A DNA stretch of 64,000 nt from Salipaludibacillus neizhouensis (GTDB taxonomy: Bacteria; Bacillota; Bacilli; Bacillales; Salisediminibacteriaceae): the NCBI RefSeq assembly GCF_002886185.1, contig NZ_KZ614146.1:625234-689233 (forward strand), in the 5' to 3' direction. The position numbers and the translations under genes are program-made. The notes under the pieces were generated by a model. It was not told the origin of the DNA, did not search any database, and was given only the letters and a program-made list of their open reading frames with translations. Below, piece after piece: positions 36,493-45,608 of the stretch. How positions within the stretch are numbered: the first letter of the stretch is position 1; every line of letters begins with the position of its first letter.

Positions 36493-37416
36493 TCAGCCGA
36501 TAAATTTCCATAATGAGCCGTGCTTTGTTTGAATTTCTTCGACTTGTTGTTGTAGTTGCAGTTTTTTCATTTCTTTATGAACCATTTCCATCGACATATC
36601 GAAAACAACTGATATTTCTTTTGACGCAACGAGAGAATAAAAAGAAATAAATTGCTTTAAAGATAAGGGAGGGCATTTTTCCGGTTTTTTGCCGATCATA
36701 TCTGCAATAATATCCACATAGATCTGATAATTATATAACCCTTGCACCTTTAATCCTGGTTCATCTATATCATCATTAAAGAACACCATTGTGGGTAATG
36801 TTTCTACGTCCATTTCTTTGGTAGTCCTTACGTCAGAATTTAATGCTTTTTTAGCTGCTTCAGAATGAAGGTCATTGGCAAATTCATTAACATCTAATCC
36901 TTTTACATTCTTAGCACAGGATATAAGCACTTCTTCTTCGGCAATATTCTGTTTGTGTAAAAATAAAGCCTCTCTGACGCGCCTCAAGAATTTAGAGCCA
37001 ATGGCTATTCCCTGTAATTCAGCTGCTTTAATTGCAAGAATTGCTGAATAAGGAGTAGTCAGGCGATTTTCATACCACACATCCCCATCACATGGCATTC
37101 CTGTGCGACAGGCGGTTTCGTGATAGGATTTTGCCATTTCTTGAACGCGGGCATTGTATTTAGAACCAACTGGAGTGTTGAAAGATCGCATTTCATTACC
37201 CAGTAGTGTTTTAATCGTGAAGTAGTTAGAGTATTCCATCTGAAGTTTCTTAATCACAGGCTCTAACGACCAGCATTCTGGGCATAAAGGATCGATAAAC
37301 ACGTATATTTCCACAGGTTTTTTTTTATTATTAGTGGTGTAAAAGGATTCTGGGTCGGTAGGACAACAAATACCCAAATCATCATAACAATAAAATGTCC
37401 CTTGGTCTAAAGTCAT
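36493..37416 (-). CDS. spxH: ClpXP adaptor protein SpxH (YjbH)
   Basis: The 307-residue DsbA-like protein has YVFIDPLCPECWSLEP (the CPEC motif of YjbH proteins) and an N-terminal pair of cysteines (LGICCPTDP) that can bind zinc in B. subtilis. MVFFNDDIDEPGLKVQGLYN and a helical C terminus complete it. SpxH binds Spx and speeds its destruction by ClpXP; oxidants relieve this. The start overlaps the globin gene stop by 4 bases, giving the yjbI-spxH operon. Its substrate gene spx lies 6 kb away in the same block. Confidence 0.93.
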   Translation of the reverse strand: MTLDQGTFYCYDDLGICCPTDPESFYTTNNKKKPVEIYVFIDPLCPECWSLEPVIKKLQMEYSNYFTIKTLLGNEMRSFNTPVGSKYNARVQEMAKSYHETACRTGMPCDGDVWYENRLTTPYSAILAIKAAELQGIAIGSKFLRRVREALFLHKQNIAEEEVLISCAKNVKGLDVNEFANDLHSEAAKKALNSDVRTTKEMDVETLPTMVFFNDDIDEPGLKVQGLYNYQIYVDIIADMIGKKPEKCPPLSLKQFISFYSLVASKEISVVFDMSMEMVHKEMKKLQLQQQVEEIQTKHGSLWKFIG

Positions 37417-37841
37417 GTTTTATTCCTCCTTTGAGCGGTATCTGTGGTGTGATTGTCAGGATTTTCGCTGTTAATCATATGTTTTGCTGTGTAGGATAGC
37501 CTCTCAAACATAGCGTTTCGCAAAGGTTCCTCGATATTTGTATCAACTAGTGCCTGAGCCATACATGAGAGCCATGAATCTGCTCTGGCAGGTGTGATTT
37601 CAAATGGCATATGTCTTGCACGCAGCATTGGATGACCATGTTCCTCAGTATACAAAGATGGACCTCCAAAAAACTGGGTTAAAAATTGCTTTTGTTTACG
37701 TGCAGTTTCGGTAAAGTCATCAGGAAATATAGGGGTTAAATCAGGATGTTCTGATACTAACTTATAAAACCTGTCTACTAAAGAAATTAATCGATCTTCT
37801 CCTAATAATTCGTAAGGAGTTGTTTTATTATATCCAGTCAT
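37413..37841 (-). CDS. yjbI: Truncated hemoglobin (YjbI, group II)
   Basis: The 142-residue 2-on-2 globin has TPYELLGEDRLISLVDRFYKLV, TQFFGGPSLYTEEHGHPMLR and ARHMPFEITPARADSWLSCM. The histidine in RARHMPF is the expected proximal heme ligand and the tryptophan in ADSWL is typical of group II. It binds O2 or NO in the cytoplasm. The B. subtilis yjbI gene precedes spxH in the same order, and YjbI has been linked there to protein oxidation at the cell surface. Last 4 bases overlap spxH. Confidence 0.92.
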   Translation of the reverse strand: MTGYNKTTPYELLGEDRLISLVDRFYKLVSEHPDLTPIFPDDFTETARKQKQFLTQFFGGPSLYTEEHGHPMLRARHMPFEITPARADSWLSCMAQALVDTNIEEPLRNAMFERLSYTAKHMINSENPDNHTTDTAQRRNKT

Positions 37842-38003
37842 GTTGTTCCCCTTTTATTTCAGATACTATAATTATTGTAGCAAGGCATTTATACTGTGGC
37901 AACAAATATGAACTATAACGTGAAAATATGGTAATTTATTGCTTTATTAATGGAAGAGCAGAGTGTACATAACAATTTATTTGTTATATAAATATTATGT
38001 GTA

Positions 38004-38040
38004 CAAAAAAAGTTCAATCCATAAGGATCGAACTTTTACA
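38004..38040 (-). terminator. Intrinsic terminator after yjbJ
   Basis: Minus-strand AAAAGTTCGATCC / GGATTGAACTTTTT forms the stem, with T residues following. Confidence 0.8.
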
Positions 38041-38041
38041 C

Positions 38042-38695
38042 TTATACATAAGATTTATTTGTTAATTGTTCATAGCTCCCCATAACCCTGGGAACATAAG
38101 CTTGTGTCTCTTTAAAAGGAGGAATTCCTCCGTGCTTGTCCACATTTCCAGGGCCAGCATTATAGGCGGCTAATGCAAGAGATACATTACCGTTATATTT
38201 ATCTAACATCGCTTTAATATATCGTGTGCCTCCGTCAATATTTTGCTCTGGATCATAGCTGTTTTTGACACCTAATCCTTTGGCAGTTTGAGGCATAAGT
38301 TGCATAAGTCCCTGAGCACCGGCGTGACTAGTTGCTTGGGGTTTAAAACCAGATTCGTGCTTGATAATTGAATAGATGAGTTGCTCATCAACACCATGTT
38401 TATCAGCGGCCTTTTTTATTAAAGGGAGGATCTCTTTATCTTGGGAAGATTGGCTAACCATATCGGATGCAGCAATTCCCATAGATGATATTGGCTTAAG
38501 CTGCAGGAGTTCATTTTGTATATGATTACTTTCCTTCATTTCGAAAGTAGAAAGTTGTTGCTGTAAAATTTGATTGAATACTCCTTCAGAAGAAGAACTG
38601 GAAGAACCAGTATTATTTAATTTATCTAATTGAGTTTTGCCCCAGGATTGAAAGACTTGCCATTGATAATAATTATTCATGAAGTTTGTATCCAT
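38042..38695 (-). CDS. yjbJ: Lytic transglycosylase (SLT domain), YjbJ-like
   Basis: The 217-residue protein ends in a soluble lytic transglycosylase domain (about 95-210). The catalytic glutamate is in [15 protein letters not shown], followed by [18 protein letters not shown] and [13 protein letters not shown]. It cleaves the MurNAc-GlcNAc link of peptidoglycan to form 1,6-anhydro ends. The N-terminal 90 residues are Ser/Gln-rich without an obvious cleavable signal peptide. It stands downstream of yjbK, 15 bases away, in one operon. Confidence 0.9.
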   Translation of the reverse strand: MDTNFMNNYYQWQVFQSWGKTQLDKLNNTGSSSSSSEGVFNQILQQQLSTFEMKESNHIQNELLQLKPISSMGIAASDMVSQSSQDKEILPLIKKAADKHGVDEQLIYSIIKHESGFKPQATSHAGAQGLMQLMPQTAKGLGVKNSYDPEQNIDGGTRYIKAMLDKYNGNVSLALAAYNAGPGNVDKHGGIPPFKETQAYVPRVMGSYEQLTNKSYV

Positions 38696-38710
38696 GTTTT
38701 GCTCCTCTGA

Positions 38711-39301
38711 TTAGTTTCTTTTTAATTTTTCTTTATAAAAACGTTCAATTTTATTTGGAGGTTCTGTCCAAGTCAAACTCCAAGATTTCAATAGATCTTC
38801 GAAAGCTTTACGACCTGCGGTTTCTTCTGTGCACTCAAATTCCATTTCAAAATCTGTGCAATCGAAATAAAAACTTTTATCTAAGACTAATAAGCCTTCA
38901 GGAAGGTTGCATTCTGTTCTTTCTGTGGTAAGTTTTCCTAAGTATTGAAGGTTAAGTTTACCAAAAGGAAGTTCCAATAAAGACTCAAGTTGATGAGAAA
39001 CTTCACCACTAGGAATTGTCCCTTTTTGTTTAAGTATTTTAAATTCGTCTTCATTTAATAATTGGTGTGTTTCAAGTAAACCAATTTTATGTGGCTGTTT
39101 AAGTGTTAGGATAAACTTCTTTCCCTTATATCGGACTCTAAGTGCAGATTGTTTAGCTTGTAAGCCCATATTTTTAGTGTCAAAATAGTGGTTGACTTGT
39201 TCAAAAATAGGGGAACTATTAGGTGAATAGTATCTAAGTAACTTTGAATAAGTAAGTTCTGAAATAAGGTTTTTAAATTCGATTTCAATTTCTTGGCTCA
39301 A
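38711..39301 (-). CDS. yjbK: CYTH domain protein (YjbK-like)
   Basis: The 196-residue protein has the CYTH triphosphate-tunnel signature EIEIEFK (ExExK) at the N terminus. HYFDTKNMGLQAKQSALRVR, KFILTLKQP and LVLDKSFYFDCTDFEMEFEC supply the usual basic and acidic tunnel residues. CYTH proteins hydrolyse inorganic triphosphate or bind nucleotides; the B. subtilis YjbK substrate is unsettled. It is divergent from the (p)ppGpp synthetase gene at 39581. Confidence 0.92.
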   Translation of the reverse strand: MSQEIEIEFKNLISELTYSKLLRYYSPNSSPIFEQVNHYFDTKNMGLQAKQSALRVRYKGKKFILTLKQPHKIGLLETHQLLNEDEFKILKQKGTIPSGEVSHQLESLLELPFGKLNLQYLGKLTTERTECNLPEGLLVLDKSFYFDCTDFEMEFECTEETAGRKAFEDLLKSWSLTWTEPPNKIERFYKEKLKRN

Positions 39302-39580
39302 ATTAACTCACCTTCATATTAAGAATTTTTAGATCCTTATTATTATTCCATACCTCCATTGAATTAACAATCACCATTTCAACATGGTAGGGGTATATTG
39401 GTAAAGGACAAGAGACTGCTTTTTGACATATTGCAAACTAGTTAAAGTAGTAGGATTGTATACATGTATCTAAAGCGGTTATGCTTTCCTTATGATACCA
39501 TATTTAATATGATAAAATGAGAACTAGAAAGATGCAAACAGTATAAATTTACATAAATGAAATATTGGTGGTGACTTACT

Positions 39581-40216
39581 ATGATGGATTGGGATGTCAT
39601 GCTCACTCCTTATAAACAAGCAGTAGAGGAACTTAAAATTAAACTTAAAGGAATACGTGACGAATATCAATTATCTACAAAGCATACGCCAATTGAATTT
39701 GTCACTGGGAGAGTAAAACCGATTTCAAGTATTTTAGAAAAAGCAAAACGTAAACATATTTCTTTGAATGAATTGGAAGAAGAGATGCAAGATTTGGCTG
39801 GGGTTCGAATTATGTGTCAGTTTGTTGGTGACATTGATACTGTCGTTAAACTGATCACATCACGCACAGATTTTGAAATTGAAGAAGAACGAGACTACAT
39901 TAAACACGAGAAACGTAGTGGCTATCGTTCTTTTCATATGATTCTTCGCTATCCCGTTCAGACAATTGAAGGGGAGAAAAGAATCTTAGTCGAACTACAA
40001 ATCCGGACGTTAGCAATGAATTTTTGGGCGACAATTGAACATTCATTACAATATAAATATTCCGGGAAAATTCCACAGGAAATAGAAGATCGACTTCAAA
40101 GGGCTGCTGAGGCTGCCTTCCAATTGGATGAGGAGATGTCCAAAATTCGGGGTGAGGTGCAAGAAGCGGAACAAATTATGTCAAAGCAAAGAGATTCACT
40201 TAGAAAAAGACCATAA
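39581..40216 (+). CDS. yjbM: Small alarmone synthetase, GTP pyrophosphokinase YjbM (SasB/RelQ)
   Basis: The 211-residue protein has the synthetase domain of RelA/SpoT-type enzymes without a hydrolase domain. FVTGRVKPISSILEKAKRK, LAGVRIMCQFVGDIDTV, SGYRSFHMIL and LVELQIRTLAMNFWATIEHS are characteristic. It makes (p)ppGpp from GTP/GDP and ATP as a tetramer. nadK follows 21 bases downstream and then yjbO, the same operon as in B. subtilis. Confidence 0.95.
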   Translation: MMDWDVMLTPYKQAVEELKIKLKGIRDEYQLSTKHTPIEFVTGRVKPISSILEKAKRKHISLNELEEEMQDLAGVRIMCQFVGDIDTVVKLITSRTDFEIEEERDYIKHEKRSGYRSFHMILRYPVQTIEGEKRILVELQIRTLAMNFWATIEHSLQYKYSGKIPQEIEDRLQRAAEAAFQLDEEMSKIRGEVQEAEQIMSKQRDSLRKRP

Positions 40217-40237
40217 TTTTTGAAGGGAGATCATAAT

Positions 40238-41032
40238 ATGAAGTTTAATGTTCGTTCCAGAGGAGATAATAATTCCAATATTCTTACACAAAAAATTAAA
40301 AATTACCTTCAGGAATTTGAATTAGAAATGGATAAATCAGAGCCAGATATTGTTATCTCTGTTGGTGGAGATGGCACACTTCTAGAAGCATTTCATGAAT
40401 ACAATAACAGACTTTCGGAAACTGCCTTTGTTGGTGTTCATACGGGCCATTTAGGTTTTTATGCAGACTGGAAACCAGAGGAGGTCGAAAAATTAGTCAT
40501 TCATATAGCGAAGACTCCCTATAAGATCGTTGAATATCCTATTTTAGAAGTGATTGTGCGACATCACGGTGATCAAGAGCCTGAACGGTTTATGGCTTTA
40601 AATGAGTGTACTGTTAAAAGTATGGTCGGCTCACTGGTCATGGATATTGAGATTAAAGGGGACTTATTTGAAACCTTCCGTGGGGACGGACTTTGTATAT
40701 CTACTCCTTCTGGGAGTACTGCCTACAATAAAGCGTTGGGAGGTGCGATTTTGCATCCATCGCTATCATGTCTTCAATTAGCTGAAATGGCTTCTATTAA
40801 CAATCGTGTCTACAGAACAGTAGGTTCTCCACTTGTTCTGCCGCAGCACCATACGTGCATATTAAAGCCAAAAAGTGATGTTGATTTTCAAGTAACCATC
40901 GATCATCGCACACTTGTTCAAAAAAAGGTGAAGTCTATCCAGTGCCGTGTCGCGGAAGAAACAGTTCGTTTTGCGAGGTTTCGTCCTTTTCCTTTCTGGA
41001 AACGAGTGAAAGAATCATTTATAGCAGAATGA
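40238..41032 (+). CDS. nadK: NAD kinase
   Basis: The 264-residue protein has the invariant [17 protein letters not shown] motif and [41 protein letters not shown] and [19 protein letters not shown] are also present, all NAD kinase signatures. It phosphorylates NAD to NADP. ATG 40238 follows AAGGGAGATC; a TTG overlapping that site is not used. It is known as ppnKA/nadF (yjbN) in B. subtilis. Confidence 0.96.
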   Translation: MKFNVRSRGDNNSNILTQKIKNYLQEFELEMDKSEPDIVISVGGDGTLLEAFHEYNNRLSETAFVGVHTGHLGFYADWKPEEVEKLVIHIAKTPYKIVEYPILEVIVRHHGDQEPERFMALNECTVKSMVGSLVMDIEIKGDLFETFRGDGLCISTPSGSTAYNKALGGAILHPSLSCLQLAEMASINNRVYRTVGSPLVLPQHHTCILKPKSDVDFQVTIDHRTLVQKKVKSIQCRVAEETVRFARFRPFPFWKRVKESFIAE

Positions 41033-41045
41033 AAAGTTGCTTAAA

Positions 41046-41918
41046 ATGAAACTATCATGGAACATTGCTGAGGAAATAGAAGGTATGACACTGAAAGAAT
41101 TTCTCCGGAATAGTCAAGGTATTTCGAGAAAAATGCTCGCTGATATTAAATTTTGTGGTGGAAAAATAGTAGTAAATAATAAAATCGAAACGGTACGGTA
41201 TGTGTTAAAAGCAGAGGATAATGTTCTCATCATTCTTCCTGCTGAACAAGTGAGTAAGAACATAGTACCTGTGAAGATCCCTTTGTCGATTATTTTTGAA
41301 GACGACCACATTATGATTGTTGATAAACCAGCCTCACTCGTTACAATTCCTACTAGGGATAATACGGAGCCTTCACTTGCTGGTGCTGTGCTTCATTATT
41401 ATCAAGAAATCGGCTGGAAATCTACCTTCCATCCTTTAAATAGGCTGGATCGTGATACGTCTGGATTATTACTCATAGCAAAACATCGGTTGGCACAAGA
41501 GTTATTTCGTAAACGAAAAGAAACACCTGTCAGCCGAACTTATTTAGCTATCGTTAATAAATCCATGCGATGGCGTTTCGGTACAATTATTGCGCCTATT
41601 GCAAGGAAAGAATCAAGTATTATTGAACGAGAAGTTAATGAGAAAGGAAAATATGCGCGGACTCACTATGAATGCTTAGCAACTGACAAAGACTCCACAC
41701 TTGTCAAAGTTAAATTGGATACGGGGAGGACTCACCAAATTCGGGTACATATGGCTTGGCTTGGTCATCCACTTGAAGGGGATACATTATATGGAGGGAC
41801 AAAAGGAAAAATGTCCCGACACGCACTACATTCCTCTGAACTATCATTTAAGCACCCAGTCACTCAGGAAAAGATGATTTTTAAAGCTGAACTTCCTTTA
41901 GACTTTCCTATATTTTGA
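41046..41918 (+). CDS. yjbO: RluA/RluD family pseudouridine synthase (YjbO-like)
   Basis: The protein of about 290 residues has an S4-like N-terminal region (about 1-65) and the RluA catalytic domain. HPLNRLDRDTSGLLLIAKH carries the catalytic aspartate, and VKLDTGRTHQIRVHMAWLGHPLEGDTLYG is shown in part as the conserved RTHQIRVH motif. It converts uridines to pseudouridine in ribosomal or transfer RNA. ATG 41046 is chosen, with TTG 41037 an alternative. It completes the yjbM-nadK-yjbO operon. Confidence 0.92.
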   Translation: MKLSWNIAEEIEGMTLKEFLRNSQGISRKMLADIKFCGGKIVVNNKIETVRYVLKAEDNVLIILPAEQVSKNIVPVKIPLSIIFEDDHIMIVDKPASLVTIPTRDNTEPSLAGAVLHYYQEIGWKSTFHPLNRLDRDTSGLLLIAKHRLAQELFRKRKETPVSRTYLAIVNKSMRWRFGTIIAPIARKESSIIEREVNEKGKYARTHYECLATDKDSTLVKVKLDTGRTHQIRVHMAWLGHPLEGDTLYGGTKGKMSRHALHSSELSFKHPVTQEKMIFKAELPLDFPIF

Positions 41919-41920
41919 AT

Positions 41921-41960
41921 GTGAAAGGTTTCATTTAATTATATAAATGAAACCTTTCAC
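41921..41960. terminator. Bidirectional terminator between yjbO and prpE
   Basis: GTGAAAGGTTTCATTTA / TAAATGAAACCTTTCAC is a long, almost perfect palindrome between convergent genes; its right arm covers the last codons of prpE. Confidence 0.8.
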
Positions 41961-42675
41961 TTGCGTATGGTTGGTGAGAATCAACGGAAGTGGTTGTTAA
42001 CTCGGGCCATCGAAAGGCTGTTAGCGATCCTCCAAATACACATCCTGTATCAATATTAAATGTTTTACCGACTTTTCTAGCAGTTTTAACCGGAGTGTGA
42101 CCATAAATAATATGTGAATTGCTCGGATAGTTTGATGCCCAGTCTCTTCGAACGGGCCTTCCATCAGGAAGCGTCTCTCCTGTTATATCCCCATATAATA
42201 CAAATGTTTTTACGCGTTTATTCTTTTCGCCGATCATATCAGGGCGAATACCAGCATGGGCTACAACTAAGCTGCCTTGATCAAGAACTAAATATAAAGG
42301 CGACTGTTCATATACTTTTTTAAATTGATGGGAAATAGCTTTTCTGTTTTTTAATGGTAACTGCTCTAGTTCAGAAACGGTTGTTTCTAAACCGTTTTTA
42401 AGTTGAACATTTCTGCCTTGAAAATACCGATACAATTTGTCACAATGGTTTCCAGGACAATATAAAGCGTGGCCAGCTAAAATCCAGTTACACACTTGAG
42501 TTAAAACTTTAACGGAAGCGGGACCTCGGTCAGTTAAATCACCTAAAAACACAGGAATTCTAGAATCCGGGTGAGCGATGGATTTTTCTGAAACAGAATA
42601 ACCAAGCTCTTGAAGAAGCTCTTCCATTTCTTTGAAACACCCGTGTATGTCACCAATTACATCATATTTTTCCAT
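41935..42675 (-). CDS. prpE: Bis(5'-nucleosyl)-tetraphosphatase PrpE
   Basis: The 246-residue metallophosphoesterase has the PPP-family motifs YDVIGDIHGCFKE (GDxHG), VFLGDLTDRGP (GDxxDRG) and CPGNHCDKL (GNH). VVAHAGIRPD and IYGHTPVKTA follow. It hydrolyses Ap4A-like dinucleotides and has protein phosphatase activity on spore germination receptors in B. subtilis. It follows yjbO convergently, as in B. subtilis. The ribosome binding site is GGGAGGCAC. Confidence 0.93.
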   Translation of the reverse strand: MEKYDVIGDIHGCFKEMEELLQELGYSVSEKSIAHPDSRIPVFLGDLTDRGPASVKVLTQVCNWILAGHALYCPGNHCDKLYRYFQGRNVQLKNGLETTVSELEQLPLKNRKAISHQFKKVYEQSPLYLVLDQGSLVVAHAGIRPDMIGEKNKRVKTFVLYGDITGETLPDGRPVRRDWASNYPSNSHIIYGHTPVKTARKVGKTFNIDTGCVFGGSLTAFRWPELTTTSVDSHQPYASERFHLYN

Positions 42676-42768
42676 TAGTGCCTCCCAGCAGACTTTTATA
42701 GATCTATAATCTCAAATTATTAGTTGAAAAACAAATTTCAACGGATCTGTAAACTGCTCGAGGAGCCT

Positions 42769-42828
42769 CGCGGATCATCCACGGAAAGCGAGCGGCCATT
42801 CTTCTAAACAGCCTTTCGTGATAATAAA
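42769..42828 (+). repeat. R2 dispersed repeat, right-end copy
   Basis: CGCGGATCATCCACGGAAAG, CGAGCGGCCATTCTTCT and AAACAGCCTTTCGTGATAA repeat the right end of the 32491-32707 block with few substitutions. It lies between prpE (divergent) and the fabI promoter. Confidence 0.75.
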
Positions 42829-42916
42829 GCTACAAATTAATAAAAAAGACTTAGGTTTTTCAAAGACTGCAATGGAGTTTTTCTTACAGGTTGTTGATTA
42901 TTAACCTAATGTGACA

Positions 42917-42961
42917 TTGACTAGGACAGGGATTGCGAGTAAAATTATGACCAAGTACTAA
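42917..42961 (+). promoter_or_regulatory. fabI promoter with FapR-type operator
   Basis: TTGACT (42917-42922), 17 bases and TAAAAT (42940-42945) form a sigma-A type promoter. ATTATGACCAAGTACTAA (42944-42961) begins in the -10 and is the reverse complement of the fabH operator apart from one central base. Both fatty-acid loci are therefore predicted to respond to FapR and malonyl-CoA. Confidence 0.82.
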
Positions 42962-42992
42962 TAACTAGTATATGCCCTGAGGAGGAAAAAGA

Positions 42993-43775
42993 ATGAAAAT
43001 TGATTTAAGTCAACGAACCTATATAGTTATGGGAGTAGCCAATAAAAGAAGTATTGCATGGGGGATTGCCCAATCTTTAGCAAAAGCAGGAGCAAAACTG
43101 GTGTTTACATACGCAGGTGAACGACTTGAGAAAAATGTTCGCGATTTGGCGAATACAATAGATAACGGACATGATCATCTCGTATTACCTTGTGATATTA
43201 CAAGTGATGAAGAGATCGAAAAGACATTTACTGATATTAAAGGTAAGATTGGTACGATTCATGGTATCGCTCACTGTATAGCCTTTGCGAATAAAGAGGA
43301 ACTTGATGGAGAATATTTAAATACGACAAGAGAAGGATTTTTGTTGTCCCAAAACATAAGTGCCTATTCTTTGACAGCCGTAACGAAAGCAGCTCGACCG
43401 TTAATGGTTGAAGGCGGAAGTATTGTTACCCTCACTTATTTAGGCGGAGAACGTGTCGTGAAAAACTACAATGTAATGGGTGTTGCAAAAGCAAGCCTCG
43501 ATGCAAGTGTAAAATATTTAGCAAATGATCTCGGAAAGGAAAATATTAGAGTGAATTCTATTTCAGCAGGACCTATTCGTACACTGTCAGCAAAAGGTAT
43601 TGGCGGATTTAATGAAGTATTAAAAGAAATAGAAGCGAAGTCTCCTCTAAAACGGACGGTGACGACAGAAGAAATCGGTGATACTGCGTTATTCTTAATG
43701 AGCGATTTGTCTAAAGGAATAACAGGAGAGATGCTGCATGTAGATAGCGGCTATCATGTAACAGGTCTTATGTAA
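42993..43775 (+). CDS. fabI: Enoyl-ACP reductase FabI
   Basis: The 260-residue SDR-type reductase has the FabI cofactor region GVANKRSIAWGIAQSLAKAG. The catalytic Tyr and Lys appear in SLTYLGGERVVKNYNVMGVA and KASLDA, and SAGPIRTLSAKGI follows. It reduces trans-2-enoyl-ACP in the last step of each elongation cycle and is the target of triclosan-type inhibitors. The ribosome binding site is GAGGAGGAAAAAG. Transcribed alone; a terminator follows at 43802. Confidence 0.96.
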   Translation: MKIDLSQRTYIVMGVANKRSIAWGIAQSLAKAGAKLVFTYAGERLEKNVRDLANTIDNGHDHLVLPCDITSDEEIEKTFTDIKGKIGTIHGIAHCIAFANKEELDGEYLNTTREGFLLSQNISAYSLTAVTKAARPLMVEGGSIVTLTYLGGERVVKNYNVMGVAKASLDASVKYLANDLGKENIRVNSISAGPIRTLSAKGIGGFNEVLKEIEAKSPLKRTVTTEEIGDTALFLMSDLSKGITGEMLHVDSGYHVTGLM

Positions 43776-43801
43776 GAATGTTAGTAAATTCTGTAGTACA
43801 G

Positions 43802-43846
43802 AAAGTCCCCACGAATTGTTTTTACAATTCGTGGGGACTTTTTTTG
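43802..43846 (+). terminator. Intrinsic terminator after fabI
   Basis: AAAGTCCCCACGAATTG / CAATTCGTGGGGACTTT is followed by TTTT. Confidence 0.93.
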
Positions 43847-43867
43847 AGCCCATAATTTATAAAATTT

Positions 43868-43980
43868 TAATTTTAGAGATTGCTGTATCCATTCGGACAG
43901 AGTTGGGGATCCGCCCTAGTTTATCCAAAGTTAGACGGAGAGATCATTTTGAATGGAGTCAGTACGGAAGCTGACGCTGT
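43868..43980 (+). repeat. Fragments of R2 (left) and R1 (right)
   Basis: TTTTAGAGATTGCTGTATCC with CGGACAGAG (43870-43903) is a diverged R2 left end. GGAAGCTGACGCTGT (43966-43980) is identical to part of R1 copy C. The rest of the 43847-44080 gap shows nothing else. Confidence 0.45.
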
Positions 43981-44080
43981 TCATAGTCATTTCATCCTAT
44001 TTCTTTCAATGTAGGTATTTTATGAAATCCTTTCTCAGTCTGAACATATTGTAAAGAGTAAGAGAAAGGAGTAATAAATC

Positions 44081-44434
44081 ATGGAGATATCTTGGCTTCA
44101 TTTAGTTTTATTAGGGTTAGCGGTTTTCCGGATAACACATTTAGTTATTTATGACAAAATCACAGAAAGGTTTCGTGGGAAATTTCTTGAAGAAAAAGAA
44201 GTAGTAAATGAAGAAAGTGGCGAATTGGAATGGCTTATCTTAGCAAAAGGGAGAGGAGTTCAAAAATTTCTTGGTCAGTTATTTATATGCCATTGGTGTT
44301 TATCCATATGGGTCTCTTTTGTTTTCATTGGGATGTATTGGATATTTCCGGAGATAACGATTATTTTAGCATTTACCTTGTCTATAGCTGCTATTGCAGC
44401 AGTGATAGATGAAATTTATGTTACTTATTTTTAA
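44081..44434 (+). CDS. yjcA: DUF1360 membrane protein, YjcA-like sporulation protein
   Basis: The 117-residue protein has hydrophobic segments around 6-22 and 70-112, with FRITHLVIYDKITERFR and the pattern FICHWCLSIWVSF (CxxC), hallmarks of DUF1360. In B. subtilis YjcA is a sporulation-related membrane protein encoded beside the cotVWXYZ cluster and near fabI. This is the same position, which marks the flanking genes as a likely spore-coat locus. Confidence 0.85.
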   Translation: MEISWLHLVLLGLAVFRITHLVIYDKITERFRGKFLEEKEVVNEESGELEWLILAKGRGVQKFLGQLFICHWCLSIWVSFVFIGMYWIFPEITIILAFTLSIAAIAAVIDEIYVTYF

Positions 44435-44463
44435 TTTATTTTTACATTTATAAAATTAGAAAA

Positions 44464-44575
44464 ATGCAGCGTGAATTTTCGCCACTCCGAGTAGCACCTT
44501 TGAAATACGTGTAGGTGTACTCGGGAAAAAGGGGAGGACCCTTGATACATGTGGCGTAAGAGAGCTATCAACTTA
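44464..44575 (+). repeat. R1 dispersed repeat, copy B (diverged)
   Basis: TGCAGCGTGAATTTTCGCC is followed by a degenerate version of the central palindrome, CCGAGTAGCACC.. / ..GGTGTACTCGG (44487-44524). CTTGATACATGTGGC and AGCTATCA then follow in the order of copy A. Terminal hairpins are lost. Confidence 0.7.
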
Positions 44576-44627
44576 CCTCTTAAAAAGAGGTCCTTTTTAT
44601 GAAACCTTAACAAGAGGTCCTTTTAGG

Positions 44628-45302
44628 TTATTTGTAATAGAATGAGATGGATGTGTCGGATTTGATTCCATGAGGTATTTGAACTGCATAGAAAAATGCG
44701 TCAACGACGTAACGGGAATGATCTTCTTGTGGAGAGAAAGTAAAGTCAAATTGTTGAAAGCTTGCAGTCTCCCCAGGTTCAATTTCCTTTACGTGCATCG
44801 GTTTGAGCCAATGTTCGCCTTTATCTGCTACAACATCCTTCCAATTTTCTTGAATATACTGCCACTTCTCAAGAGGAGCAAGCATATTTGAAAAACTAGT
44901 ATCATCTTTTTTATAATCTATTTTCCCTCCTAATTGTACGTTAGTGGAGGGAGAGACCTTAAAACAAATAAATGGATCTACTAGAGTCACCGTACCAGTG
45001 TTTTTAAAGTGATAATGCCCAATGGCGTGAATAGTAGGATCGCTTTCTTTTGCGTCCTTGGGAAGAAAAAGCGTATAGGATAAAAAGGCATGTGCACTTA
45101 TCTCAGATCCTTGTGGTTTCTTGGCCTGTTCCTCTTCTATTTTTAAATCTTCTTCTAACTTTTCTTTGTCCAGACGCCGTTCTAGCTTTTTTATATGACT
45201 TTTATACTTTTGCATTTCAGAACGGTAATAGAGAAGATGCTGTTTTAACTGAATGGATGTAAACCTAGTATTACTTCTAGTGAAAAGTGGATCTTCTTCC
45301 AT
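44628..45302 (-). CDS. Unrecognised protein with N-terminal coiled coil and C-terminal beta domain; spore-surface candidate
   Basis: The 224-residue protein has a heptad-like coiled coil at residues 15-60 (LKQHLLYYRSEMQKYKSHIK). A beta-rich domain from about 68 to 224 contains HAIGHYHFKNTGTVTLVDPF, VQLGGKI and EPGETASFQQFDFTF. There is no signal peptide or membrane segment. The coiled-coil start resembles that of the 46424 protein: L.Q...Y..SE..KY....KLE in both. It lies in the locus that holds coat and crust genes in B. subtilis, hence the spore-surface suggestion (inference). The ribosome binding site is TAGGAGGGAAG. Confidence 0.7.
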   Translation of the reverse strand: MEEDPLFTRSNTRFTSIQLKQHLLYYRSEMQKYKSHIKKLERRLDKEKLEEDLKIEEEQAKKPQGSEISAHAFLSYTLFLPKDAKESDPTIHAIGHYHFKNTGTVTLVDPFICFKVSPSTNVQLGGKIDYKKDDTSFSNMLAPLEKWQYIQENWKDVVADKGEHWLKPMHVKEIEPGETASFQQFDFTFSPQEDHSRYVVDAFFYAVQIPHGIKSDTSISFYYK

Positions 45303-45365
45303 GATATAGACTTCCCTCCTAGTTTTAATAATTATTGATACGTATGCAACTAGATTGGAAAGAAG

Positions 45366-45417
45366 AAGTAAAAAAGAGGATGTTTCATAAGGTTATGGAA
45401 GACCTTATGAAACATCC
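45366..45417 (-). terminator. Strong terminator hairpin on the minus strand
   Basis: GGATGTTTCATAAGGT / ACCTTATGAAACATCC (mostly perfect, 45378-45417) is followed on the minus strand by CTTTTTTAC. It would end the 45606-46253 transcript after the R1 copy C insertion. Confidence 0.82.
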
Positions 45418-45454
45418 TTGGGTAAAGGCTTACTAGTATGGTTTTTAGACGATA

Positions 45455-45608
45455 AGTATTTATAAAATTGGCAGCTACCTTCACACCGCAAGTATCAAGG
45501 GAAACCCACCCCCTTTCGAGTAGCACCTACACGTACTACGTAGGTGCTACTCGGGGCGGTGGAAGCTGACGCTGTATTTAATAAAAGACGCCTATGCCGT
45601 TTTTCTTA
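45455..45608 (-). repeat. R1 dispersed repeat, copy C (full length, inverted relative to copy A)
   Basis: Read on the minus strand this element starts TAAGAAAAACGGCATAGGCG, continues GCGTCAGCTTCCACC, and has the 37-bp palindrome at 45517-45553 with the same 14-base arms as copy A. GGGTGGGTTTCCCTTGATAC, TTGCGG, AGCTGCCAATTTTATAAAT follow. Its first TAA is the stop codon of the 45606-46253 gene. Only the 9-base palindrome loop and scattered bases differ from copy A. Confidence 0.87.
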